A stretch of 64,000 bases of DNA from Semisulcospira habei. Its lineage: Eukaryota > Mollusca > Gastropoda > Semisulcospiridae. Shown here one piece after another: positions 19,130 through 30,813 of this stretch (its first letter is position 1; every line of letters starts with the position of its first letter). Below the pieces are notes generated by a model. It ran no database searches, was not told the origin of the DNA, and saw only the letters and a program-made list of their open reading frames with translations. The stretch spans positions 128,368,785 to 128,432,784 of the forward strand of contig BTPG01000005.1 in the NCBI GenBank assembly GCA_036245525.1, given 5' to 3'. Position numbers and translations under genes: made by a program.

Positions 19130-20270
19130 CAGTTCGTCAAATGAAGGTTTTAGAGAGGCATTATCAAATGCATTAACAGCAGCCGCCTCTGGGTCTGGTC
19201 TGTAAGACACATAGTCCTTAAACTATCTGTTGACCCGTGAAGCAAAGAGGTCAATGTCAGGCTGAAACCTTAACACTCTCAGCACCTCCTTTAAAAGTCA
19301 GGGTTTAACTGCCTTTCTGCATCTAAGTTTAACTGTCTTGATTACTCGTCTGCTTCAACATTAGCCTTACCAGGAATGTAAATTTCACTAAGCCAGTTAT
19401 TTCATAGACAAAAAAGGCGGCACTGATGCAGATGTCAGAGCACGAATCGGTAAAGCCAGAGCAGCCTTTCTCCAGTTAAAAAAAGTGTGGAGTTCCAGAG
19501 AGCTGTCACAACACACCAAAGTCCGGATTTTCAACTCCAATGTAAAAGCAGTTCTCCTATATGGAGCAGAGACTTGGAGATTGACAAAAACCACAGTCAA
19601 CAGAGTACAGACCTTCATGAACAGTTGCCTTAGAAGAATTTTGAAAATCCACTGGCCAGAGAAGATCAGCAACGTCAGACTCTGGGAGAGAACAGAGCAG
19701 ATAACAGCAGAGAATGAAATTGGGCGAAGAAGATGGGGATGGATCGGTCACAGCCTGAGAAAGCCAGCTTCCAGTATCTCTAGGCAGGCATTGTCATGGA
19801 ACCCCCAGGGAAAGAGGAAAAGAGGTAGGCCGAGAAACTCCTGGCGTCGAGACCTCCAAGCAGACATCAAGAGACTGGGAACCACCTGGAGTAGAATCGA
19901 AGGAGAAGCACAGGACACGAGTTGCTGGAGGTCTCTCGTCGACGGCCTATACCCGGGTAGGGGTGACAGGCGTGCGTAAGTAAGTAACAGTTATTTCTTT
20001 CTTTGCAAAACAACCAAAGCTGCTTAGTTACTGCATTACAGGCTTGTGAATGGTTTGTGCCCATTTTATTTATGCATGCAACTGCTGTTGTATCGTCTAA
20101 CACAAGTCTGATGTGCACATCATGCATCTCAGCTGCATATATCTGTAAGCCAACCGTTGCAGCCATCAGTTCTAGCACATTGATGCTCTGACTTGATTCT
20201 TCTGAGGTCCAATGTCGCCCTGTTTTTTCCGTTTTTACAAAAACATCCCCAACCAGTCCATGACTCATCT
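19130..20270 (-). pseudogene. DIRS-type RNase H remnant, split by an RTE insertion
   Basis: Read on the minus strand, 20,268-19,990 encodes a segment with INVLELMAATVGLQI, a DDTTAVACINKMG catalytic-type motif and a QLWLFCKERN stretch, the pattern of DIRS/Ngaro RNase H. After the RTE insertion, 19,300-19,130 continues with PDIDLFASRVNRQ and RPDPEAAAVNAF, also typical of the family. Frames are broken by the insertion and by at least one frameshift. Confidence 0.65.
19404..19987 (+). mobile_element. 5'-truncated RTE-like LINE fragment
   Basis: It encodes the C-terminal end of an RTE-like ORF (GADVRARIGKARAAFLQ-type start, then GYLIGHSLRKPAS-like and KRKRGRPRNSWRRD segments) and ends in a short TAAG repeat. 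It is flanked by a 10-bp duplication (CAGTTATTTC at 19,394-19,403 and 19,988-19,997). The same family is present at 49,027-51,505. It has one long frame (19,485-19,979) of 164 codons and no 5' half. Confidence 0.85.
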
Positions 20271-20489
20271 GAACTGATAATGAAAACAGGTTCCTTTACC
20301 TTTAATTCATTATAAGCAATCCTGATATTAGTTTCCCATCAGAGTATTCCTTCAGGGCTTCTTCTGAAATAACAACCAAAGCATCAAATGTACCAGCATT
20401 GGCTTCTAATGCTTTAATTTTATCATCCTCCATATTTATGTAGTACAAAGATCAGTATTTACCCATGGGAAGCTGGCCACTGCCAAACC

Positions 20490-21960
20490 TATCAAACTAG
20501 CCAACTCTTTACACTAGTTGTTTTGTCCTGACAAAGGATTGTTGATACCATATCTGAGGTTTTCTCTTTCATTTCTTCAGTCAAAGACACAGTCATGTGT
20601 CTTGAGTTTATCTCAAGCCCCAGATAAGAAAGATTGATTGTACATTGCTTAACGTCCCGACAGCAACAAGGCTTTCTCAGGACGTGCCTGCACTGCTTGA
20701 GAAAAAAAAAAAAACTAAACAGAAAATTGAATGTATGTCGCCAGCCGGTCAAATACGTTAAATAAACCTACAACATGGGGCCTAAATAAAGCTAAGACCA
20801 TTTAGCAACACACATCCAATATCAAGAGCTACAGGCAGTGCAGACAGTAGGGAGAATTTTAAAAAGGCAAATACAGGTGAATGGACAAAGGGTAGACAGA
20901 AACACATGCCCCAGAATAGAGAGAAAAACCCACCCTGTGGGGCTGACCAGGGTGACCCTGGGAACTAAAAAATACCTAACCCCACCCAAGTTACCCAGGG
21001 CAGACCCGGGTGGGGACAGATAAGAAAGAGACTGTGTTGGCACAAAAACTGATTTATCAGGATGTAGAACAAACCCCAGTTTTTGCAAACAAGTCATGGT
21101 TTGCTCAACATTATGTGCACACTCTTCTTGGGAATCTCCCAACAAAGTGAGTCATCAATGAACCTGTTGATAAAACCCCAAGTCTATGCAAATGTGCAAA
21201 CCCAGGCTTTAAGGTTAACAATTTTGTTAACAGTCTTGGACAACAAGCTAAACCATTGAAAAACAGTTGTAAATCTATACCACTGGGCTTTCCCCCATGA
21301 ACTTTAAGGAATTTTGAGATTTTCATCAATATGTACAGAATAGTAGGAGTCTTAAGTCAAGAGAACAAACCGGCAATTTTTTCCTGACCAGAGTAATGGT
21401 TTTTTGAAACGTCTCCATTTTTAAATGATGACATTCAACATCTTGATTTAGCTTTTTCAGGTTGAGATTAAATGAGAATCATTTTCAACTTTTCGTTTTT
21501 CTTTGGGTGTACAAAGGACGCTGATACATACTCTCCTTCCAATTGGTTGAAAAGGTACAATAACTCCTTTTCCAAACAACTCTTGTATTTCTAATTCTAT
21601 AGCCTGTGTTCGCTCGTCTGTGAAATGAAGCTCAGGGGATGGTTTATCTTCCCGTGGGATTTCTGTAAACTCTATCACTGCTCCTTGGACTAATCTAAAG
21701 ATGTCTTGATCAGTTGTGAATTCTTTCCACTGCTCTAAATGCAACATTATCTAGCCAGCTTGAAATTTATTGGCCTCTTCGTGCAAAGATGCTTTCTTAG
21801 ATTCAATGACTGTGAGAGAACCTTCTAACCGTAATCTCCCCTGGTATCGGAGCAGCTGAAACACTGGGCGCTTCGTTTACTTTCGGTACGCCTGTCCGCC
21901 CCACTTCGGGGAAAGGAACGGCCGATTAAAGCCCCGATTTTCTTGTCCTAAAACAGCATT
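20490..21960 (-). pseudogene. DIRS-like reverse transcriptase remnant
   Basis: Minus-strand 21,960-21,760 encodes a gag-RT junction-like stretch (NRPFLSPKWGG). An RT N-terminal part (WKEFTTDQDIFRLVQGAVIEF, then ELFGKGVIVPF) spans 21,747-21,460. A later part (DSQEECAHNVEQTMTCLQKLGFV, then HPDKSVFVPTQSLSYL) spans 21,145-21,020, and GLEINSRHMTVSLTEEMK follows after the SINE-like insertion. Catalytic motifs between these are decayed. It would have copied the element's RNA. Confidence 0.65.
20634..21017 (+). mobile_element. SINE-like dispersed element, copy 2
   Basis: A 384-bp copy of the unit at 16,311, inserted into the DIRS-like RT. It has a perfect 12-bp duplication (AGATAAGAAAGA at 20,622-20,633 and 21,018-21,029). 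The 3' end is the same GGGTGGGGAC as in copy 1. Confidence 0.85.
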
Positions 21961-22121
21961 GGAAGAACCCGGCATTCCGCATCTTATCGAGGTCTGCCGA
22001 TTGCGTACCTTTCGGCCTGTTTGTGCGTATCACCTGACACACACAAAGAGGCGTGGAGGGCAACCAACACTTTCTGTACTGAGCGAGTGCGTGCATTTCT
22101 TCTCCTTGGTTTTCCTGTTTT

Positions 22122-23325
22122 CATGGCAAAGATGTCAAAAGAAACTTTTGAAAAGTATGTAGACAATCTAGACAGTGTAAGTAAAACTCTGTATCTGCAA
22201 AAATTGAGCGCGGTGGGGGCGTAGATCCGTACCAGCACACTGAGTGGTCGGACGAAGCGAAGTGTTTACCAAACATCGAGCAAGCTGACATCAGCAAGTA
22301 CCGTGTACATAGAACAAGCTTCTACACGAAGAAAAAGTTTAAAGCAGACACTGCAGAGCTTGGGGGCTCACAACCAGCTGACTGCTGGCTGAGTACAGCG
22401 CCCCATCCAGACCCACAGACCACAAGGCTGCCAGAACACTGTCATCACAGCGCAGGTGAGAATGAAGCGGTTATTTTTTATCAACACTTTTAGTTTTAAG
22501 AGAAAGAACATTCAACTGGAGACCATGTGGTAAGACCGTTTTGTGTGGGATTTTTCAGTGGTTGATGGCGTAACATGGCAAGCAAGGAAACTACTTTAAC
22601 TTTGATAGGGCTTTGTGTATGATGTAGATGAAATCATGCATACATGTACACGTGCGGATGATCCCGAGTATCTCACACGGTCACTCTTGATTCTGTAGAC
22701 ATGCACTGCTGCATTATTATTGTGTGTTGTTTACTACATAGATCAGTGTGATCTGCTTCCACTATTTGTTGGTTTATTCATTTATATTTACCTGTCTGTT
22801 TTACAGGTATATCATTCCCAGTCCTTGACGGACAAGCTGCTGAGACCATGGGTCATCACAGAACCGGATGGCAACATCATTACTGCACATTGTACATGTA
22901 TGGCCGGACAGAGGCAGAGTACTGTAATTTTATTGTGTGGACACCCAAGGACATTTTCATAGAGAGGGTGTTTCCAGATGCAGAAAGGTGGGCCGAGATG
23001 CTGCCAAAAATGGAACATTTCTTTAGAATAGAGTAGCTGTTGTGCCTGAGGTTGTCGCTCACAGTTTCTCAACCCCGCCGACAAACCACTTCAGACTTCC
23101 CCCAGCAAGGCCAACACTGAGGCTACCGGCAGATCACTCTACTGCTATTGTAACCATGGAGAGGAGGAAGATGACATGGCTGCTTGTGACAATGAAAATG
23201 GCAATATGCAGTGGTTTCATTTTTTTGTGTGGGCATCAAAACTACACAGAAGGGACGTTGGTACTGCCCTGACCGTCGCCAGCTTCCTGGATTTCGACTG
23301 AAAGGCAAATCTCGCCTGAAGATGA
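22122..23325 (+). pseudogene. SWIM / YqaJ / PHD partner-protein remnant, copy B
   Basis: An ATG at 22,122 starts a short exon ending near a GTAAGT at 22,180. A second segment (CLPNIEQADISKY, then SFYTKKKFKADTAEL) runs to a donor at 22,453 (CGCAG/GTGAG). An acceptor ending at 22,807 precedes a SWIM-like finger (RPWVITEPDG, AHCTCMAG), which is joined directly to YqaJ-type residues (EYCNFIVWTPKDIFIERVFPD, 22,918-22,980). A PHD-like tail (ACDNEN, YCPD) ends it. Most of the YqaJ catalytic middle is absent. YqaJ is a phage-type recombination exonuclease family; here it was probably a transposition accessory. Confidence 0.7.
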
Positions 23326-24484
23326 AGTGAAATCAGAACTGAAGTCATGCTACTGTCACTCAGTCAGCTTGCAGCTGAACCCATTTAACCCCAAGGCTGC
23401 ATTTCCCCAACTTAGGAGGTGTCACCTAAGACCTGTCTGTACCAGTTGCAGGAGATGGATCGACCATAATTCAATGGTATTGCTAAGTGAGCTTTGGTGC
23501 CATCAGGTGGCAAGCTAATCTGGCACTACTCTTGAATCATGACGATTGATCCATCTCCTGGTGTAGTGTGGCAGGACTAAATGGGATAATTACCTGTTAC
23601 TGGTATTACACATTGTTTGTATAATTAGTAACCCCCTTGTGTGTATAGCCACCAGTACTGTAAAGATTACTGATGGCTGCAAACACAAAGCGGATACTTT
23701 GTGAAAGTGATTGCAGTTGTTATACATACATGTGCATAATAAATGTGCCCAACAATTTTATGTTTGAATTAGTTATTTCTTTTCGTGTTATTTCTGATGC
23801 AGTAGAAGTAAGTTTGAAGTGATATTAGATTATAAACTTATTGGTATGCATGCATATATGTTTTCATCAAATGGAAAGTTGAAATGATGAACTCATTTAT
23901 GGCACACTACAGTACAACCACGACAGTGAAGGATAGTACCTGATAAGTTTTGTGCTTTCCATGGTGCCTGTTACATCAGTTACTATTCATTTACTGTCAA
24001 GGTTCAAAATTTGATACACTTTGATTTTGGTTCTGAGTATGACACAAGACACATTTGAAATTATACATGCATCACCCACACAAATGAATGATAATACCAT
24101 CTTCTAAAATGCATCTTTATTACATAACAAGAATAGCAAAGCCCTCAATGCTTACATGCATCCAATCCACATGACTTTGTGACCATAACTAAGTGTTCTA
24201 ACATAAGGTATGCCATAGAAAGGACTTGCCATCAGCTACCTTTTTGCCAAATTTGGTTGAACAGTTTTGCAAAAATCGTGCATAAAAACAAACTAAAATT
24301 CTTTAAAAAAAAGACATTTCACATCATTTTCTGATCTCTTGTGACCCCTGACCTTTGCAAGAGGTCATCCTCGTTAGCATGCATAGGAAGCTCTTACCAT
24401 CAGGTATCTCTGTACCAGGTTTGGAATGGAAGCTGCATATTGGATTTAAGAGGAAAAAAAATTTATGATCCCCCTGTCACCGTT

Positions 24485-25975
24485 AATTATGTTCCTTGAC
24501 AAACTGTTGCCTGGTGACATTGTGTTAGCTGACCGAGGGTTTAACATACTGGGACTCAAATCTCCGATTTTAGTCAAATGGCACAACTGAAGGACACCTA
24601 TTTACTAGAGCACAGCAGATGGCAACGACCATGTCCAAAGTTGCAACAGTATCACCCTCTGCTACATTTCAGAATGTGACAGGAATGGTCGAGTCAAGTA
24701 TTCTGGATCACATTGCCAATGACACGTTCAACATGAACTCCAACATGTGCGATCTTTTGAGTGTACTCGACATCATACGCCGACAACTGCTTTTTACCCT
24801 TTCCGAATGCTGGGATCTTCACTTCGGCACACATCAGACCTACACTTTCATGAATGTTAAACCCATGGTCTCCTAACACAAGGTCACCAGATAACAGTTT
24901 GTCAAGGAAGCTGCTGTTCTCAGTGACATGTTTGTCACTACACTGACCACCGCAGCCATTTGTGATAAAAGACAACACCTTGAGGTGTGATGCCGATTAA
25001 GTATTTATAGTGTTATGCTTATATGAGGAGAAAGTTTGTGACCTAGGCTTCAAACCAGACGGTGTTTCAATAAACAGTTCAAAACAATAAATAATTAGTC
25101 ACTTTTCTCCCAAAGCTTCTGACAAACTCCAGTGGCATTGTGCGGCACAGGCTTTCCCTGTCTGGCCATTTGTAAAAAAAAAATGCGTGAAAAGGTGGAT
25201 GCTGAACACATCAGCCAGAAGTCTAACTGGCAAAGCCAACTTAGGGCGCATCAGCACTATCAGCAGTTCTTGGAACTTGGTATTGACACTTCTTGGCCTG
25301 CTGGAGATGTGTGGAAAAATAAAATTCAGGAGGGCCAGCAGCATGAGGTAGATAGGTAGGCCAGTGTAGTATCTGACCTATCATCATCTTTCTTGAAAGC
25401 TTCTTCTTTGAAGTTCTGGTCATCGAGATTTGTTTTGAGAGTTATGTTCTCATTACGAAGACACTGAACTTCTGACAGCAGCCCTGCATTGTCATTTTGC
25501 AGTGTTGAAACCTCGGCTGCCAAGGCACTGTTTTCTCTCTCTAACCGCTGCCAATCTAAAGTCAGTCTCCCAATACTAGCCTGTAGGTCTGCTACATCAG
25601 CCTTGTGCTCAGCAAGAGAAGTGTTGTCAGTGTCCTCTGCATCTTACACTGGCACATCTTCAGCGAACTCCATCTCTGTACTTCCTTTGCCCTGTTGTTT
25701 CTTTTCTTCGCGACTCTGAGACCGCTGAAATTGGCCCACGCTGGCTGCTTTGCAGGTTTAACCCATATGAAGAGTTGGTGCCCAGTCATCATAGAGCTCG
25801 GCTGGTTTTCCTGTGAAATAAAAGACAATTTTACTATGAGGAACACTCTAGATTTAGTGTCACATCTCAGCTTGCCTGACTTGGCTTTGCTGTTTATTAC
25901 AGTGGAGTGATGCCAACCGGCTAAAAAATTGCTACAGACCTGTAGCATATTATTGTAATTCATGTGAAGTCAGTG
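24485..25975 (-). pseudogene. DDE_Tnp_4 transposase remnant, copy B
   Basis: The minus-strand counterpart of the copy A gene. A coiled-coil stretch (25,620-25,330) with STLQNDNAGLLSEVQCLRNE is followed by the DDE core: [10 protein letters not shown] near 24,880 and HVERVIGN near 24,735. The first acidic motif lies in a region with frameshifts near 25,080. The stop found in copy A near 13,917 is also present here near 25,645. Confidence 0.7.
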
Positions 25976-26301
25976 TGTAGAATAATGCAATGGTGTGAAC
26001 AGTCTGGCAGTGATTGTGACAGCAATCCCCACTGCTACACAATGATTATTGTGTACCAATTTCACCACTATAATCAACATTAGACTTACTGCCTCTTGAA
26101 TAAAACAGTTTGAACGATTTATTTTTAACAGTTCAGCACATTACAAAGAAACATAACAAACGAGAGAAAGCAGGCATAGTAAGGTCGCCATGCTCGAAGT
26201 AGTACGGCAGTTCAGTTGGTTACTGTTGGCCACCTTGATTTTGCTGTCCTACGAATGGATGACTTATAATACATCTAATGAATGACTTATCATGCACTTA
26301 C

Positions 26302-26524
26302 CAGTTAGAAAATGTCTTGAGCAGACACGGGTCCATGCGGACTTCACTGTTGTTTCTGTGACGGTCTTCCTGTTCGTGATTCAAACCATGCCCTGCGACT
26401 GACGTCTCTCGCTCAGTTCACGTAACTGAATTATCCCCTTTAAAGAAGGAATTCTGAAGAACTTTGGTTTTGGAATCGATGAACTTCTCATAAAACAGCC
26501 GCTCACACAGCATGTGTTCACCAT
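26302..26524 (-). pseudogene. THAP-domain first exon of the copy B transposase
   Basis: On the minus strand an ATG at 26,524 starts MVNTCCVSGC, the first zinc-binding half of a THAP C2CH domain. WTRVCSRHF near the exon end provides the second half. The exon ends at a strong donor (CTG/GTAAGT). One frameshift and one stop separate the halves, so it is not functional. THAP domains bind the transposon ends. Confidence 0.65.
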
Positions 26525-26654
26525 TTTTACATTTGCCGAAGTGAACGCAACGATCAAACGGCTATCGGTAACAAAGTCCCCTGCCTACTCCGCCAAGCTG
26601 CCCTCCAAGGGCGTTACCGCAAAAAGTGATGACGTCATTCGGCAGACCTCGATA

Positions 26655-27450
26655 GGGTTTGAAACGGTGGGCATTTTTGCTCGCATTCCGTTGTTCTCTC
26701 ACTGCCCTCATACTCATAGCTTTTCCCCATCTTCACCAGAACTTTTCTGAATCCGACTTATTAACTTTTGTAATATCAATTCCCTGAATGTCTTTCGGCA
26801 GCGAATTGTGTATTTGGTACATTGTTCGAGTGGAAACTTCCTGTTCCGCCGCGTTTCCAAGAAACGCGAAAGGTCCCAACACTGAATTCCGAGGTTTTCA
26901 TTGGTTGCTTGAATCACATGTTTATTATGCACATTCCTGGACTAACTTTAGCTGTCCGCGTAGCGAATTCATGTTAATTCACGGACACTTTCATTGCTGC
27001 AGTCGCAGCTTGTGCAATTTGCAATTGCACATTAGATACGCCCTTTTTCCTTGCGCATTTAGTTTGCCTCTGACAGCTTCATTGAGTGTAGGTAGTGTCA
27101 GAATTTTACAATTTTCAGGAATGGGGTACTTCTTGAGAAGTTCTGACATCGATGCATCTTGCATTCCTTTCAGCTTCCCCACAAGGAAGTCAAGCAAAGA
27201 ATTTTCCCCCTGGGATTCTTCAGCTGCCCCTGGCAGTGTGACAGTAAAGTTCAGATCATCACTCACAGAGCCGGCCTCCGGCTCGATCTGACTGGGATCC
27301 CTGATCCCCGCTATCGTAGCGTCACCACGCTCGCTGTCACTTTCAAACTCTACTTCACCCTGTGAAGTGTCAAAATTGTCCTTCAACTGCCCCTGGCAGT
27401 GTCGCTCTAACCTCGAAAGTCTGCTTTTGATATCTTTCATGCAAGCCATA
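26655..27450 (-). pseudogene. DIRS-like gag-type region, upstream half
   Basis: The minus-strand frame from 27,449 to 26,991 encodes 152 residues beginning MACMKDIKSRLSRLERH, with an acidic Ser/Glu-rich middle and a LLKKYPIPENCKILTLPTLN stretch typical of DIRS gag-like proteins. After a frameshift it continues to the copy B insertion at 26,653. The frame resumes in register on the other side of copy B at 21,986. Function: putative nucleocapsid-like protein. Confidence 0.5.
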
Positions 27451-27811
27451 GTGTCTGTCAGTGTAATGCTCTCTTTACTAGAGTCAGTTTTGTTTTACTA
27501 GTTTCTGCCGCTGGGTCCGCCATAACTATGCCGCGGGAAACCTAGACCGAGAAGCGTAAACTGAAAACAGTTCCTGAAACGCTATCCCCGGAGTTAAGAG
27601 TAAGATACTGAAAGAAAAGAAAAGGTTGTATCCTACCTCAGTGTATCACCAGAAAATCTGAGGCAGATCCCATCAATGATCAAAGGAAAACCACAAAAAG
27701 ATTAGGATCTCGAGTAACACATTGTGTGTACCGTACGACCGCGTTCCCAAAAGTGAACCAGTGCGCATGCGTGACCTCTTCTTCATTTGACCAACTGTTC
27801 CGCCAGTTTGA

Positions 27812-27946
27812 CCGAACTCGAGATGCCAGACTTGCTTGCCACCGCCCAAAATAGAACTCAGTGGAGAGCACTGTCTGTTGCTGCTGCCTTTCAGTCCCCC
27901 CAACGCCCAGTTCGGGCAAGGGACTGATGATGATGATGATGATGAT
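27812..27946 (+). mobile_element. Short 5'-truncated LINE 3' end with (GAT)n tail
   Basis: A 135-bp insert flanked by a 12-bp duplication (CCGCCAGTTTGA at 27,800-27,811 and 27,947-27,958). It encodes the last residues of a LINE ORF (LLATAQNRTQWRALSVAAAF) and ends TGATGATGATGAT. The same family lies at 28,455-28,890. Confidence 0.85.
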
Positions 27947-28090
27947 CCGCCAGTTTGAGGTTAAACTGAGGTCATCACTGAGTGTACTTTCGGTTTCGGG
28001 TGCACATAATGCTGGCGTATCGTTTAACGGTTTACTGATCACAAACAAACCCTAGGCGGTTAAAAATAAAGTCTGCTGGTTTTAAAAACA

Positions 28091-28270
28091 TTAGCCCGTT
28101 CAGTGCGAGCTGACGCACACAGTGTTTGTGTAGATTCACAATGATCGAGTCACAGCAAGAGGCATACACTGATGCTCATGAGCCCCGCAACTGCGGCAGG
28201 GGCGCATGTGGATCTATACCTCTTGCAGTTGGGTGGTGTTCATATTTTCTCGGCACTCAGTACGGGTTAA
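28091..28270. mobile_element. TTAA-flanked MITE with hairpin core
   Basis: It begins TTAGCCCGTTCAGTGCGAG and ends CAGTACGGGTTAA. Inside, 28,162-28,232 is a palindromic core of the CTCATGAGCCCCGC type. TTAA borders followed by CCC are the piggyBac pattern, so this is probably a piggyBac-derived MITE. Confidence 0.55.
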
Positions 28271-28454
28271 GTGCGTGCTCATAACTATTGGACGTATTAA
28301 AGTGTCTGTGCGTTTATGTTTAATAGCCGGATATTATTCAGAATTGAAATAAATGTGTGATAATAATAATAATGATGCAACATAATGTGATTTTCTGTAG
28401 GACCTACAGCTGCTGTCCCGTGGCTTTGAAACCCATTATATCTGCATTGCTGTG
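28271..28454. other. Unassigned intergenic sequence
   Basis: No gene or recognised repeat is seen here apart from a short AAT-type run near 28,359. Confidence 0.4.
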
Positions 28455-28890
28455 AGACTTGGACACTGCTTGCAGACTCAGAAAAGAAAATCCAGGCCTT
28501 TGAGAACAAGTGCCTGAGGAAGTTGCTCCGCATCTCGTACCGCGAGCACAAAACCAACGAATATGTACGGAGCATCGTCACCTCCCTGGTGGGCCCACAT
28601 GAACCTCTTCTGGCAACCGTGAAACGGCGCAAGCTTGCTTGGTTTGGCCACGTGACCCGACACAACACCTTGTCCAAGACTATCCTCCAAGGCACTCTCG
28701 AAGGAAGTCGTCGGCGAGGTCGTCAGAGAAAGAGTTGGGTCGCAAACATAAAAGAATGGACCGAACTCGAGATGCCAGACTTGCTTGCCACCGCCCAAAA
28801 TAGAACTCAGTGGAGAGCACTGTCTGTTGCTGCTGCCTTTCAGTCCCCCCAACGCCCAGTTCGGGCAAGGGACTGATGATGATGATGATG
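28455..28890 (+). mobile_element. 5'-truncated LINE 3' end with (GAT)n tail
   Basis: The plus-strand frame encodes the end of a LINE ORF: EKKIQAFENKCLRKLLRISY-type residues, then LAWFGHVTRHNTLSKTILQG and RRRGRQRKSWVANI, and a stop just before a (TGA)n tail. This is the C-terminal region typical of RTE/CR1-group LINE ORF2. No RT domain remains. Confidence 0.8.
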
Positions 28891-28905
28891 ATATCTGCAA
28901 GAGGC

Positions 28906-28966
28906 ATATATTCTCATGAGGCCTGCAGTTGCATGGGTTCATGAGAATCTTTGTCTTGCTGATTAT
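28906..28966. repeat. Hairpin element of the CTCATGAG family
   Basis: An imperfect palindrome in which AAGAGGCATATATTCTCATG pairs with CATGAGAATCTTTGTCTTG. Related to the cores at 28,162, 36,918, 37,131, 62,285, 62,465 and 63,009. Confidence 0.5.
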
Positions 28967-29846
<880 letters not shown>

Positions 29847-30097
29847 CTTTATTTCTCGCTCTTTCTTTCCTATTATGTTTTAATTCAGTTTTCTTAATTT
29901 ATGTTATCGTTTGCCAGAGGATCGTACATGTACTGCAACCGTAAAAAAGACAGTAAGAATGTGAAACATCTGTGCATCTCGATTTATACACCACCACCAC
30001 CACCACTAACAACAACAACAACACGAATTAAAGCAACACAGAATGACACACAACAAAATGCAAAATAGTAAACTAAACTTTAATAGCTTCACATGTT

Positions 30098-30189
30098 TTA
30101 ACCCTGTTGGTGTCGGTAGCGGTTTTTGTCGCGATTATTCCGGCAGGAATCATAGCGACAAAAACCGCTACCGACAGTCAAAGGGTTAA
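30098..30189. mobile_element. TTAA-flanked palindromic MITE
   Basis: TTAA at both ends (30,098-30,101 and 30,186-30,189) encloses CCCTGTTG...CAAAGGG and a near-perfect hairpin (GTCGGTAGCGGTTTTTGTCGC against GCGACAAAAACCGCTACCGAC). The borders match the piggyBac target site and CCC start. Confidence 0.65.
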
Positions 30190-30722
30190 TACAAACGCTA
30201 TCATTCAGTACACTTGGACACTTGGCATGCCTGGCAACAGTAGGTCTGCATCACTATGGCACCAGCTAGACACCTACCTATCTCTCTCCCTTCCAACAAC
30301 CAACTGCAGACGATTAAACGACCTTGAAAGTTCATGGACGCCAAGCTAACCAGGCACCACCTTTGAGCTCTTGTAATCGACAGTTTACAAAGGTGATAAT
30401 CTAATCAGGCACTACTACACTTTAGCTGTGATGGTAGATGGACCAAAAAGGCGCCAAACCAGACATGCACTACCTTTAACATTTATGACATGCCCTCCAC
30501 GGACATACGCGGCAAAAAGCTGTGCATTCGTATAGGTCACGTCTTGAATGTGTTAAACCATCATTTTCTATCCTTCACCTGTGGCTTGTGTACGACGTGC
30601 CACTGCATAGAAAACGGTCTCAGCATTGAAACAGTTTGTCTCTGTTAATCACCACTTTGAGCGATAGGGTCGCAATTAGTACATATTGACAGCCGTCCTC
30701 CAAACACCTTTTATTAGATAGT
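30190..30722. other. Unassigned intergenic sequence with hairpin fragments
   Basis: No gene is supported. Fragments such as AAAGTTCATGGACGCCAAGCTA and AAAAGGCGCCAAACC (30,327-30,460) look like decayed pieces of the GGCGCCAAGCTA hairpin family. Confidence 0.4.
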
Positions 30723-30813
30723 TCGACCATGGTAGTTCAAGGGTGGTGCCAGGATAGCTTGGCGCCTGAAGGCGCCAAGCTATCCTGGTACCACCATTAA
30801 ACTACCCAGTCGA
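30723..30813. repeat. Long hairpin of the GGCGCCAAGCTA family
   Basis: Arms of about 44 bp: TCGACCATGGTAGTTCAAGG...TAGCTTGGCGCCT pairs with AGGCGCCAAGCTA...ACTACCCAGTCGA, with a loop of 2 bases. Related copies lie at 38,711, 56,221 and 56,563. Confidence 0.8.

Larger units (their letters stand above)
21987..26652. mobile_element. ISL2EU-like DNA transposon copy B (right arm of the large inverted repeat)
   Basis: A complete-length copy of 4,666 bp. The termini are perfect 14-bp inverted repeats (TCGAGGTCTGCCGA at 21,987-22,000 and its complement at 26,639-26,652) with flanking TA at 21,985-21,986 and 26,653-26,654, a TA target duplication. It carries a plus-strand SWIM/YqaJ/PHD remnant and a minus-strand THAP/DDE_Tnp_4 transposase remnant. 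It sits in the gag-like frame of the DIRS element. Confidence 0.88.
18870..28060 (-). mobile_element. DIRS-like tyrosine-recombinase retroelement, interrupted and decayed
   Basis: On the minus strand a gag-like region (27,450 to 26,655), an RT region (about 21,960 to 20,490) and a DIRS-type RNase H region (about 20,270 to 19,130) lie in order. They are separated by the ISL2EU copy B, a SINE-like unit and an RTE fragment. A stretch GTGAACCAGTGCGCATGCGTG occurs near 27,754 and, inverted, near 18,905-18,925, which may be terminal repeats. A tyrosine-recombinase gene expected in this family was not recognised. Outer limits are approximate. Confidence 0.6.
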
